Shown here in pieces: positions 30,802 to 43,900 of a DNA stretch of 64,000 bases; positions within the stretch are counted from its first letter, which is position 1, and each line of letters opens with the position of its first letter. The notes under the pieces were generated by a model, which was given only the letters and a program-made list of their open reading frames with translations, was not told where the DNA came from and searched no databases. The DNA is from Endotrypanum monterogeii (lineage: Eukaryota; Euglenozoa; Kinetoplastea; Trypanosomatida; Trypanosomatidae): NCBI GenBank assembly GCA_000333855.2, contig CM007316.1, forward strand, positions 1,468,115 through 1,532,114, read 5' to 3'. Both the position numbers and the translations under genes were made by a program.

Positions 30802-33800
30802 TCCGCGCCATTCAAGCGCCACGGTAAAGAACCTCCGCCACCTCCATCGACGTAAAGCACCCGTGGCGATGACACCTCCATCTTTCGCATGATTGGACGT
30901 TGAGTGAAGAGCTGTTTTTGCGAGCATCTCCTCTGCCACACTGTCAGCGACACACACACACACCCGCCCGCACACAAACACACACACAGATGCACACACA
31001 ACGATTTCATGCTTTCATGTACATGTACGTGATGATCCACTTTTGATCACTTTTGCAACCCTGAACAACTCGAGCTGAATTGCGACGCTGTCGAAGCAAG
31101 GGACCAGAAATACGCAAGAAGTGAAGAAAGCCGATAAGAGTACAGGAGGGCAAGGCAGAAAAAGGAAAAAGGAGCTTGCGCTGTTTGCGTATCATCTTTG
31201 CTTTCTCAAAAGATGAGACTCTACAACTCCCAGTGAAGAGGTGAACTGTCTTCTGACTAAGCTGCTTTCTCTGCAAAGCTAACCTTTATCCGAAAAAAAG
31301 GTGACGAGCCTGGCTACGAGTCTGGAAATCATTTCGTACGTGTTATCTTTTTTGAATAATAAGAGTGTGTATGTGTGTGTGTGTGTGTGTGTAGGTGCGG
31401 GTGTGTGCGCGGGTGTACTTATTTTATGACGTATCATGTTGGAACCGCAGGAGACATGAGACTGAACGTACGCAGGCGAGAATTCAGCGCATTAACACGT
31501 CTTCTTACGCATACCAACATCCAAGGCTAGGCGCAAACTCCAAACAGAGATGATTTCTTATGAAAAGCGGAGCTATATATATATATATATATATATATAT
31601 AGGTAACGGAAAGATGAGGGGCGGGGAACGGTAACGAAAATAGTAGATAGCAGTTTGCATCGCCTAACCATCCACAAGGATACTTCTGTTTTCTGTACTT
31701 GTTCATCGACCTTGGTACCCGGGGATATGGGAGGAAAATATGGTACTAGAACTTGGAGCAGTCATCATGCAGGTGTGCTCAATCCATCAACTGACAACGT
31801 CCGACGTGAGGAATTTCCCCTACCCTTCCTCAGATTTGTGTTTTCGCATACCTTGCGGTCGAGTGTAGCCCGTGGTTCTATTCCCGATTTCATCTTCTAT
31901 TTTTTTTTTTGAGAAAGGAGAGCGGTGCTTGTGGTCTGTACCCGTGGCTACCTTTGTTTTTGTTGACATACATATATATAAATATATGTCAGCACTCGAT
32001 CACGTTGCAATATTTACATACATATATAGATATATGTATATATATTTCGACGCTTTTGACTTCGAGTCAAGGTGATGATCTACTGACGTCCCTTAAAAAT
32101 ATATGAATGGTAAAGAGAAACACGATCCCCGCCTCCCCGTCCTCTCATCACGGAGCATTACCCACAATTACCAAAATGCAGCGTAAGTACGCTGCAGAGA
32201 GTGTCTCCACTATTGCCAGCCGTGTATTTTTTTTTTCGAATTTTTTTTTTTTGCCATTCTCTGTTGCGACATGAGAACCGACATCCGCGGGAGAAAGCAA
32301 AAAGAAAAAAAAACGCACACATGTAGAGTGCGTGTGTTTTCATTCTGCATATTCTAAAGTCAGATCCTTCTCTCTCACACATCTCAAAATGTCGCGGGGT
32401 TAAGGTATGTATTGTGCGATGTTCTCCTTTTTCACGATTGTTTTTTTTTTTTGCCCACTAATGTGGTATAGGGTACGAAAGTAAAGCCAATAAAAAAAAA
32501 GAGAACCACTAAAAGAAAGGCAGACACCGATAAGTATGGCACCACGGTCGGCCTCACAGTTGCAGCAGATGTGCGTGCCGTAAATACCATGAAGAAAACT
32601 AATGGCAGGTCCTTCACTGTAGCTTTCACCAGTGATTCGAATGAAATGTATTGCCACTCCCCCGGCGCGCCGCTGTAGTGCCATGTATGCGAGTCAATGT
32701 GATGCAGAGTGCCTTGCTCTCATTTCTAATCATCGGATTCAGCCCTTGACCCCACTATCCTAACAATTCATATTTTTCCCTGCCCCCTTTTTTTTATACT
32801 TCAATTACGTGTTTTTTATTATTATCGTGGTGTCTGCGCTGACATTCGTGAGCCTGTGAAAAAAAGAAATTATTGACCTGGATGCTGCACCTCCCGGTCG
32901 AGGTTGTGCAGGCACGGATATCTGTTTGCCAAGTCCTCCTTTTGGAAATGATTGCTGAGTAGCTCTCGCTCTATTGCGAATCACACAATGTGTGCGCGCG
33001 CATTATATTCAACCTTATTCCGTTCCCCATTTCACTACCCCTACGTGTCACAACCCACTCTCCGAGAGGAGGATTCGCCAGTTGGTGATGGATCTGCCGT
33101 ACAAATTTAGCGCACCTGTGCGTACATAAATGCGCGGGTTCTTACAGGCGCGTAGGTGAAGGAAATATATTGCCCCTTCGAGGGCCGAAAACACGAAGCG
33201 AGAGGCTCATACGCACTGTCGAAGATGGCGCGGTGAGAGAGAGATGTGTGTCGCTTCTCCTTTCTTATTATCCGCTCCCCACGGTGTATTTGTTACCCCC
33301 TTGCTCTGGGAGCCATCTCATCCACTGTACACGAGTAGTCAAGGGAGAATGAGATACTGCGCCCCCATTGTAGTGCGGTATGCCATCACACCTCCAGGCC
33401 CCCCCTTTTTTTTTCTCTACACTCTTGGAAGCATAGCAACTGGTGTTTGAGTCTTCAGTCCCACACGCCGCTAATGTTAGGTATAACGAAGCGTCACTCT
33501 CAAAGAATTCAATCGCATTGAACCTCTGTCTACGCGGCGCGTGCTTCTGGTGTCTGTGGTCGTCCAGCTAGACGCCAAACGTCTTTTCCGTATAAATCTG
33601 GTGATGCTGACTTTTTTGTCAACGTCGATGTTTTGGCCCTCATTCCTATCCTACATGGCAAGGGAACAATATGGACGAAATGTATTTCACCACATGTGTA
33701 AGCGACGTCGTCGTACTTTTGTTGTGGAATTAATAATTACTCTTGTTACGCTTTATTGTGGTTCTTTTGCTGCCTAGGACAAGGGGAAAGAAAAGGGAAA

Positions 33801-34810
33801 AGTGCTTGGAGGATCTTGGCGTCTACGAAGATTTTGTGTACAAGTGCTTTCGACTACCAGAATCAGTTTTGATTGCATGCTCGATCTGCGTTTCTGATTT
33901 CCACACCGAAACCGGCAACAACAACAAAAAGAAGTTGACAGCTGGATCTGTTCCTTACAGCTATAGACCTTTTTCACTCGGAACAAAGTCGAAAGACCTT
34001 AAAAGGTAGGTAGCAAAGAAGGCTCAAGGACAGACAGACGCGACCTTTTTTTTTTTTCTCTGCGTGGCTGTGATAATGCTGCGGGTTCAGCTGCTTCACT
34101 ATCGTTTTTATATGTTTCCTCTTCACATCTTTCGCTTCATTGAAACTCTCAACACGGCAACTGTTAGGCACACCAGAAGCAGTCTCTGAAGGAAGGAGGG
34201 TATACCATTGTCCCTCCACCCTGAGAAGTCAACTGACTCGTTCACGTTCGCCACCTCAGAAGAGCAATGGTCTGTGCGTATACAATATTTCTATTATATT
34301 AGCTTCGATCCGACGGGAGTGTAGTAGGGAAACACACTCGCCACCGAAACCATTTCTTCATCTCTTCCACATGTTGGCCATGTGCACTCTCTACTTGGCC
34401 GGGTTCTCCAAGCGAATATCGTTCTATTGTCCTCCTCCTTTGCATCTGTTTTCTTTTACCGTTCGTCTCTTGCCAACCGCTTAGTCCATACCATTGGCAA
34501 AGAAAAGGGCCATGTAATTGTCCGTAAAGCGAAATAGTTTGCTACTCACTACTGGACCGATTTCTCTCTCCCGTTTTCTATTGCCTGCAGATTTGTCGGA
34601 CGTTCTCCTCCCTCCACTTACAGAAGATCGCATCGTTTTGCTTTCTTTTTTTTTTTTCATCCCCTCATCGGATGGAGGAGGCCACGTACTTGAGGGACCG
34701 CCATCGTAGCCGATAACCTGTGTAGCGCGGTGCTTATACACCCCTGCGTGCTGGCGCATCAACGCGTGTTGGCGCCTTTCTCTCCCTCCCATGTAACATT
34801 TGGCTGTGGT

Positions 34811-34859
34811 CTTTTTTTTTTCTGTAACACATTTTTCTCTCTATCTTTCAACTGCTGAG
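34811..34859 (+). promoter_or_regulatory. Pyrimidine tract and probable spliced-leader acceptor of the HECT gene (AG at 34858-34859)
   Basis: A T/C tract runs to AG at 34858-34859; the first in-frame ATG of the giant gene is at 34983. The open frame upstream of 34983 has no ATG and runs through this tract, so it is not coding. Confidence 0.5.
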
Positions 34860-34982
34860 GAAGGACGGCGGACACGTCTTTTCCTATCACCGCTCCGCTC
34901 TGCAATTGGGCAGCACAAGAGGCACATTATCCTTCTGTTTGATAGTTTTCTGCCTTTCGCTGGTGTACGCTTAGTCGAGACG

Positions 34983-37900
34983 ATGGCCTTTACAGCGGAT
35001 GACATTTGGCCTGGCTCCTTTGCAGGTCTGCAGAGCACGCCCCCACCGCAGCTGACGCTGCTTGGGAACCCAACGACAGCGACAAGCGTCAATGATACGG
35101 TGCCTGCGCGGTCCACAACATACGACGCACAGTATGTTGAGTGTACTGCGTATCAAAAGGGCACTATGTACATACAAGACCCAAGCGGCGAAAATAAAAC
35201 CTCGATAGAACTTGACAATGTTCCCCTATCGCAATTATATGCAGCGGGGTATCGTATGTATATGAGGAAACAACACTGCATTTCGAAGAAAAACTTCACC
35301 CTCCCCACCGCACCACCAGATTTCGATAGTGATGCATCTATTGACCCTGAGACAGTCATGCAGCATGTGCGCAGTCTTGCCAACGCCTATAACAGCGTTA
35401 CACTGACACCCTCACCTTTTCTCATGTATGAAGAAATTATCCTTCATGCTCAGGAGGCACTGCGGATGACGACCGAGGAGGCTAACCAGACTACTGTCAT
35501 TCCCAACGACGAAGGATGCAATTCACCGCCACTGCATGTTGCGGATAACTCGAGAAGTGATCTATTCGTTCACTCCTCCACCTATAGCTCACAGATGCAA
35601 TCGGATGCACTGATCATGTCCGTGAACCTACTGAATGGTTCTCAGTCACATACCCGTTCTCTAGAGCTTTTGTATCAACGTCTACTGCGGGATATCTACC
35701 TTTCTCGCGCGCTGGAGCCGTCGGTTGTGAGCGAGCTACTCACACAGCTGGACATCTCTGTTAAAGAGACAGCTCCCCTGTCGGCGCAGGTGATGGAGCG
35801 TTGTGCCATAGCTGGCTTACTCGTCGGCCGCCGCCACCAACTCGATGAGATACTCCGATATACTGAAGTTCTTGAACACCTAACGGTTACCTCGTCCAGC
35901 ATCATACCGGTGGTAGTGCCGCACGCGCTTGAGATATCGAAGAATTTTTCACTGTGTGCAATGGACATCTATCCGATCACTTCTCCGATCGACTGCTTCC
36001 AAGACGAACCGATTAAAATGAAGATGGTCCTCGGCGAGGGAGCGGGCGTGCAGAAATTTTGCGTGAGCCCCAACCGCCAATATATAGCCATGGTGGGCTC
36101 GCAAGTGGTGTCAGTGCTCAATCTTTCCACAGGCGCCTTGCACGCTGAGCGCGGGCTTCCAGAGGTGGTAACCGGCTGCTGGAACGCAACATTCTCAGAG
36201 GACTCTACACACCTCATCTGTTCAGATACGAACGGGCTTCGTCATGCTGTTCTCACAGCTGACCTTGCAACCAAGGAGGAATGTACAACGGAGAGCGTGT
36301 CGCTGGTGACGAACTACTATAAAGGCGTACTGGAGACGACGCCATCTCCATACCTGCCATCCGGCTCCACTGCGTCGCTCCATGTGCTCAAGACAAACAT
36401 TAAAGTGTCGGTTGCATCCTTCGGGTGCCCTTTCCCTGATGCGCTAGACAGCTTCTCGCTCTGTGCCCATATATACAATGACTGTACCGGTACGCTTGTA
36501 TGCATTTTCCCTGACTCTGGAGACGCTCTCTCGGTTGACATCAACGGAAATCTTCTGAGGCTGCGACAGGGTTCGACAGTCTGCCAAGGCGTCCTACCAT
36601 CCAACAGCCAGTGGTACCTTCTGCACGTGCATTGGACCAGGGGAGTTTGGGCTGTTAGTGTCAACTTTACCATTGTCGATCTCAGCGGACCGCACTACAC
36701 ACAGTCGCAAACGATAAAGATCAAAAATGTGGAGTGTCTGCGTTGCTCCGGTCACTTTGGCTCAATGGCATTGTGGGGCGGTGCAAACGGCTCACGGACG
36801 GTGCGAAGGTTTTTTCGGGAGCGAATCGTCGAGAGTTCGGTGATGCCGCTGTTCGTGCTTCCCATGGACGAAGGCACAGGGGTTTGGCTAAAGGAAACGG
36901 TAGGACGTCAGTGTGTGGTGATGAACGCCAAGTCTTTCACATGGGACCATTCCGTGCTAGCTCCAGTCGCCGTGACGCACCCTTTTAGTGTGCCACTCGA
37001 CGATGGAATTCTCTTGTCTGGTCGGGTGCTGAAGAGCGCGTACCGGCTTTTCATGATGCTGCCACCAGCGGAGAAAGGATCCGATGATCTCGTGGCTGAA
37101 GTGGACCGTGGAAGCAACCGCATTGTGCGTGTGTATCAATGCCCACGCTCTTGCAGTGAGAACACATACGCAATTCTCGATGATGAATCTGAGCTGATTG
37201 TCTATCAGCAACGCTTTTCTACCTTCAGCTCCATTCGTCTGTTTACTCGACTCCGTATCGAGAAGGAGTTGGAGCTTTGTAAAGCAAACGAATTATGCCC
37301 GCCTACCGGCTCGGCGCCGTGGCTTTTGCAGCAAATATACCGTTGCATCTATACCGAAAGCTACGAGTTGGAGCGTGTGCTTCCAGAGAGCTCGCCACTC
37401 TCTTTTTCTACCCTGCGATCGCTCGCGCAGGCGCTGCGCCAAGTGAAGCCCCTCACTCCCCCGCTGAAGGTGCTGGCGTTCATGTCACTAGCACTGGTGC
37501 ATTTCCGTCATCTGGCCACGCTCAACGACTCTCGTATTTCCGATATCGCAGTATCGCTGAAGTCGTCATGCAGCACGATCATGGAGCTCTTCACCGAGAA
37601 GACATTCCTGGAAGTCACTCAGAAGCTTTACCAAGTGGCTACTGCGTGGTCGCTTACCGTTGAATACCAGGCGCAGATGCTTCTACAGATGGACACTAGC
37701 GAACACACCGACCTGCAGTGGAGCTACTTCTCTCGAGAACGCGTCTACACTGTCATCCATCACATTGTTGAACACCGCCCAGAAGACATCGTGTGCGTTG
37801 CAAAAAACCTTCTGCGACAGTGTGAACAGGAAGCTACCAGGGATGCTGGGACACCAAAGCAGGCGACCCATCTCATGACATCTTTTATACTTGCTGTCAT

Positions 37901-40900
37901 GGCAACTCTTCATTCGCACGTGACAGACAAGGCAGAAGTGTATGTTGGTCAGCTTCTTGAGCTTTTTGTAAGCTACATGTGCCGCTGCCCGTCTCTTTTC
38001 TCGCCGGTGCGGGTGGATGAGCAGCCGAACGCGGTCCTCCTCACTGGTGTTCTCCCCCTTTTCGTGGCTGTGGCAAACCTGTGTCCTGCAGCCGTTTCTA
38101 CAGAGACACAGGATCACCTACTGGATTTGTGTGGTCGTCTGCAGGCGGTTCAGGCTCTTCCGAAGCAGGTAGTTTCCTTCACTACCCACGAGGCGTATGA
38201 CATGTACGTGCCGAACAAGGAGGAGACGGGCATTTGGCGCCTTCGTCTCGACTTCTCCACTGCCCGGAGTGTGTCACTGATAAAGGAGGCCAGCAGTCCA
38301 CCATTTTCTGTCATGCAGTCTGATGCCCACAACGGGAAGCCTGACAGCACAGTGATGGATGAGCTGAGCTCCTTCAAAAAACTAGAAGGTGGTGTGCTTC
38401 ACATACACGGCAGCGGAGAAAATAGCTTCACCGCAATTTCGCAGTACGAGTTCGAGCTGGATGTTTCCCTGGCGTCAGTGATGAGGGACGCTGTTTGGCG
38501 TGTGCTGTTAGCTTCCGCGGCAGAGCTGATGAAGAGGCCACAGATCTCTTCGGAGATCGTTATTGCACCGTTGTTCCGGTACGGCCTTACCACAACTGTC
38601 TTGGCTGCTCACAACGTCGAGGTGCATGGTGAACTACGCGAAAATGTCTTTGAATTTCCCCTCCGCGTTCTGGAGGATACCGAGGACGGCAAGGAGTTCG
38701 TGGATGAGGTATGCAAAGCGATGCGAGGGTCTATTGTCCCGTCGATGCGTCCAGCCATCCGTGCACTACTGTCGATTCTTCTTCATTGCGGGTTAACACG
38801 CGCCCAGGCTGAGGACGAGCTGAAACTACGGTGGTTCAGTGGAGAATGGGGAACCAAGCTTCAGGGTAGCGCGAGGGAGGAGGCTATTGTCTTCCTCACA
38901 TCGCTCGCGCGCTGGATGATGGAGTGCGTCTTTTTCGAGAGCGATAGCGCAACACCGATGTTTGGGCGCCGGTCTTCAAGTCGACTGGAAAACTCACTTA
39001 ATGGGTCGAGATCGCTTTCAGAGAGGCGGGGATCGACCAGCTCGCGCCGAAGCGTTGTAAGACTATCTTCGCAGAATGACTCGCTTGAGCAGGTGCGCGC
39101 GCTCCTGGTGAAGGGGATTACGCCGTCGATGATACAGGAAGACTTGATCAACCGCACGCGCGCAGCCCAAAATATTGGAAAAGGACTGCAGCTCCTCTCG
39201 AGACTGCTACAAAATAACTCGGTAGTCCTACCCGATGACTTCTTGACAAATGCACTGCGAGTCCTATGGGCGCTTACCTGCAATGACACTTGTCAGCACT
39301 TCACGGAAGTGCTTCGTGGAGCCGGTATTGATGCAGAGGCCGCTGTGCGTCGCGCCTTTCACGGCGTACTCCACAGCTTTTCCGTCGTACTCAAGAGTTC
39401 AGTGGGGCCTGTTGGATATCGTGCCGCCTTGACGCAGGCAGCCTACCACGGGCGTCCACTGATGCTGTTCCACGCGATTCTTTGTCTGCCGTGGGACGAG
39501 GCCGACTGCGAAGAATTCAAGCACAGTTTCGGGACGGAAGACGATATCCTGAAGTTTTTGGAGGGCCAGATGGGCTCACCGACAGCTTTGGCGGCACTTA
39601 CTGCACCATGGCGCCTGCGGTACGATAGTCCTCGGTCCGAAGAAGACGTGGTAGCGGATCAGGAGCAGGCGGTGCGGACAGAGCTACTCAGCGCGGCTGA
39701 CTTTGTTTCACTGAGTCGCGTTTTTCCGAACGGTTTCTCTGTCGTTATTCCCTCTATCCAAACGGCACGATCGCAGTTGGGTGTGGTGATGGAGAAAAGC
39801 ACTGGCGCCTCTGTCCTTGTGCGCGCTGACGAGGGGTGGCAGTTGAACTGGAAGGAGGGTGTTCCACGGGTTTACTACTACGAGGTAAAGATCAATTCTC
39901 CCATTGGAAAAATGGAGGTAGGTGTCCAATTGCCGCACACAGAGCTCGCCGTCCGTGGGGAGGACCTGCTTCTCTCCTACAGCAGTCTGGGTGACGTTCA
40001 CTGGGGCGAGCAGGCACAGCTTCCGCCTTTTATGGAGGGAGACACCGTCGGCTGCGGTATTGTAGCGACCTCGCGTCTTCTGTTTTACACACTCAACGGC
40101 CAATTTCTTTCTTTTGCAGGTCGAGTCAGCATACCCGCTAACGCAGACGCAGACAGCGCACTGCTGTACCCCGCCATTTCATTCGACGATGGGAGTGTGA
40201 TTCGTGTCTCCGTAAACTTTGGAACAGTGCCCTTTGCGTATGATTACCGCCAACTCCACCCTGCTTTGACGATAGACAAGGGTCCTACATGGTACCGCAT
40301 CACCTCTACAGCGGAAATGGTCCTGCACTACCTCACAGCGAGAGTATGCGCTGTACAGGAATCCAAGAGCCATAGCGTCCGTGGCGCGCTGACGCAGGTG
40401 TGTGATGTGGTGTGCCACCACGTAAACAGCGTGACGTCGTCACTCATGAACATCGGCGTTGGTGGTTCCTCTAACACCAACCCCACGATGCGCGTTCAGC
40501 AGGCTGTAGCGCTCAGCGTTGCGGAGTACTCGATAATGGTGCTAATCTCCACCATTCGACACATTGCTACACACGGTATCCTACTGAGTGAGCATATCAG
40601 CAACATGGTGTTTGACGCTGTGTCTATTCTCATGCTGTTGCCTTTACATTCTGTTCAGATCTCAACAATTGGGCTTCTGCCAGACGTCATTGTACACGTC
40701 AAGGAGGTTCCTGACAGCAAGGCAGCGGGAAACTTGGTCTCAACTCTTTTCGAGAACGCCAACAGCGCGACGGATAGCGAAGATGTCATCCCTTTTGTAC
40801 CCATCTGGTGTGAGTGTGACACTAGCGCGATGTCGATCGTGAACGTTCAGCACGCACACATGCTGCCAGACGCGCAGCGTAGTATTGTACTCGGAAGCAT

Positions 40901-43900
40901 TCTCCCTCGAACGGGGATGGTGTCCTTTTCTGTAAAAGTGACTAGGCGAAGCATGTCAAAGGGCCACTCGCTCAAAGGTGGCTACTTCGTCGGTGTGTCT
41001 ATCGCAGGGCTTAGCCCACTGACCCCAACGAGCAACTCGCAGAGTTGGAAGGCGGTGAATCCACCTATCGTATGGGCAATCCAAGACACCTCGCCACAAC
41101 TTACACATGCCACGAACCCTACTGTCAAGCTCAACAACTTTCAGCGAACCTTTGGAAACGCCGACGTGATTCGAGTTGTGGTAGACCGTGACAAGCGTTG
41201 CATCGACTTTTATCGAGAGGGTGAGTTTCTCAAAACACTCTTCAGTGATATCCCAGAGGACGTTGATCTCGTGCCCTTTGTGCAACTCTACAACGATGAC
41301 GCCGCAGCAGCGATCAGCGCTGGAACGATGACGGCTCCCATAACCGGCCCAACACTCCTTGGTGCAGCGTCGGTGGATGTGCTACGATCCATGCTAACGC
41401 TGGAGCCCTTTCAAGACCTCGTCGCCAAGCGCGTATGCCAGGAGCTCGATATGCAGCAGTTCCCCAAAGTGGCATTGTCGGTCTTTAAAAGTGTCCCCGA
41501 TCCTCGTTCACTGCATCTACGGAGCTCCACGGGAGAAGAAGTGACCGTCACCGTCTCACGGCTGTACGATTTGCGCTGCAAGTTCACCCTTGGGGCAAAG
41601 GCCAACTATGAGCACCTCTACAACATGCGTACGCCTGCCAAGCCACAGACATCATGTACTTTTGACACCGCGCTCCCGACTTCGTGCTTGACTGGGCTGT
41701 CGCGTTGTATCGATCATCTCATCACTGCAGCAGAGCGAATGGTAGTGCCACGCATTACCGTCGAGGCTCTCTGCTGCACCGAACAGGACGACCGCTGCAA
41801 AATCGTCTCGGAGGAGAAGGATCACTGGGACTTTCTCTTTCATGGTCTGCGCGTGGGCAGCTTCATCACGGTGCTATCGCGGCTCTCCTCCATTGGGTCA
41901 ACGCACCTGCCACCGATTCCGGAGGATTTCACGTTCTCTGAAGCACTTTCCAATCGAGGGTTTCTTTTCCCTCCGCATTACTGTGGACGTCTTGCAACAG
42001 TACCCACTGGAGCAAAGGGGGTCTCGACGCCGTTCATTGCCATAGCAGAACCGTCCATTCCGACCGGCACAAAGATTAGCATCCGGTGTCAGTTAATTCG
42101 CGGAAATCAAGGCCAGATCCTTGGAGGCGGGTACTATTTCGGTGTTTGTACGTCAGCATTTCACTGGAAGCGAAAGGACCTCAATGCCCATACGTCGGAG
42201 GTATGGGCGTTACATGACATGGATGACTCGCCATGGCGACTGCGGCACCTGCGCACAGACGCTTCATTTCCAGTCGCAGCAGAGCCGCGTTGCATTGTTG
42301 TCAGTGGCGACACCATTCGCCTTCACATTGATCGCACAGCACGGACAATGCACGCGTTTCGCACTCCTGTAAACGGGGAAGAAGTACCGCTTGGTCTCAT
42401 ATTCGACAACCTACCTGCCGACGGCGCGCTTTATCCATTTGTGAATCTCTTCAACACCGATGCCGTCGCTGTTCTTCTGCCGTCCAACAGTACGGAACCG
42501 GCAATTCGACTGCCCTGCCAGAAGCTTCAGTACGCCCTCTGTACTGCCGACGAGCGCAAGGCGTGTGACGGGTGCTATTGCACCATTGGCGATGCAGGAA
42601 CATCGGGTGCGTGGTTCAAGTGCAACGAGTGCGCCGACTACGCTCTCTGTTCGACTTGTTTTCTGGCTTGTGTGCACTCGAACCACAGTTTCACTGTGAT
42701 GGATGGGTCGCCGATTGCCTACTCAACCACCACCCCTGCCAGTGTGGAGCGTGGCATGAAGGTGACCATACCTGCTACTTCGACTATGTATCTGCGCAGC
42801 AGCGGGTGTCGGATGCAAGAGGCGAAAATGAATTGCCTGGCTGAAGCAGTGGAAGACAATGCCCTCTGTGCATGGGGTCTTCTCGGCAAAGAAGGCTCAG
42901 AGGTGTTCTCTGTTGTGATTGACACCGTCGACGGCAGTCCTCTCCCGGTGGATGCACCGGTGTTCGTGGGGATTGGACCAGCGCAAGAAATCGTTCAGGC
43001 GACGCGCGATAAACTCCGCGACAAGTGTCTGTTCAACGCTCCTACCATCGCAACATACTGTAGCGACCCGTCGCTCCGGCAACCACTAGCGAACCGCAGT
43101 AGGGATCCGTATGGGTTCAAGCGGGGCTCGCGCATCACCCTCAAGTACGATTCTGTCACAAGCAGAGTCTCCATCTCGCGTGATTGGGTCGTGGTTGGCA
43201 CCAAGTCCGTTGTGCTGAAGGATACTGAAAAATCTGCTCAGGCAATCGGCTGCTTTGTGCTTTTTGGCAAAAAAGGAATTACTGCCTCCGTGTTCCCAGA
43301 ACGCGCCTGTACACTCACAACAACTGTGGAGGAGGTGACTGGTAACATTCTCAAGACAGTGAGTCGCGATGGCAGCGTCTGGTTCGTGACGCGCGAGAAC
43401 TGTCGTCTCCCTCTCAGTCTGTCCCGAGGCATCTTTCGGAACAGCAGCCTGGGGTACATTTTGGCCGACCAGCGGCTCGCACAGTGCCGTCGTCTGAGTT
43501 TTGACGGCCGCTATATCCGGCTGCAGCTGCTCGAGACCGAAGAAGTGGTTTCCCTTCCGATTCATCACTACCTTGTCAACGAGAAAACCCCCATTCCCGA
43601 GGAGTGGTTTCTGTGCCGATGTGACCGCAGCGAGGGCGCGACGGTCGAAGAAGGGTTTGTCATATCGCGATTTCTTCTCATTCTTTCTTCCTTATGCGAG
43701 AATGAATTCCTTTCACATTTGGTTTTGCTTCACCAGGAGCGACTGATGAGCATGACGAAGCGCTTATCGACAGTGAAGATAGAAAACGATGCGCCGGTGA
43801 ATTTCCTTGAGGAGATTCGAGCATCTGTTGCCTCCACAGCAAACCGTCGTCGATGGGAGCTAGAGAAACGACACATTGCCCCCTTTGTGACAGTACTCCA

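Larger units (their letters stand above)
29900..34982. other. Long intergenic region, about 5.1 kb
   Basis: The largest gene-poor stretch. It contains (TG)n at about 29967-29988, a CA-rich stretch at about 30949-30985, (TG)n at about 31370-31392, (TA)n at about 31572-31601, short AT palindromes at about 31965-32045, many poly-T/poly-A runs, and the questionable mini-ORF at 30646-30801. A tract at 34811-34857 ending in AG at 34858-34859 is the likely acceptor for the HECT gene. No other gene is supported; the stretch may hold degenerate retroposons or a lost gene. Confidence 0.55.

Noticed and set aside
32480..32676. + strand frame with a Lys/Arg-rich then mixed translation (from GGTACGAAAGTA)
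   Set aside because: It looks protein-like, but a TAG lies directly before it, the only ATGs are late in the frame, and frame changes in the nearby A-run do not give a proper start. Not enough to call a gene or pseudogene.
33541..33777. 78-codon hydrophobic + strand frame
   Set aside because: It starts at a GTG, its in-frame ATGs are internal, and no acceptor or protein family supports it.
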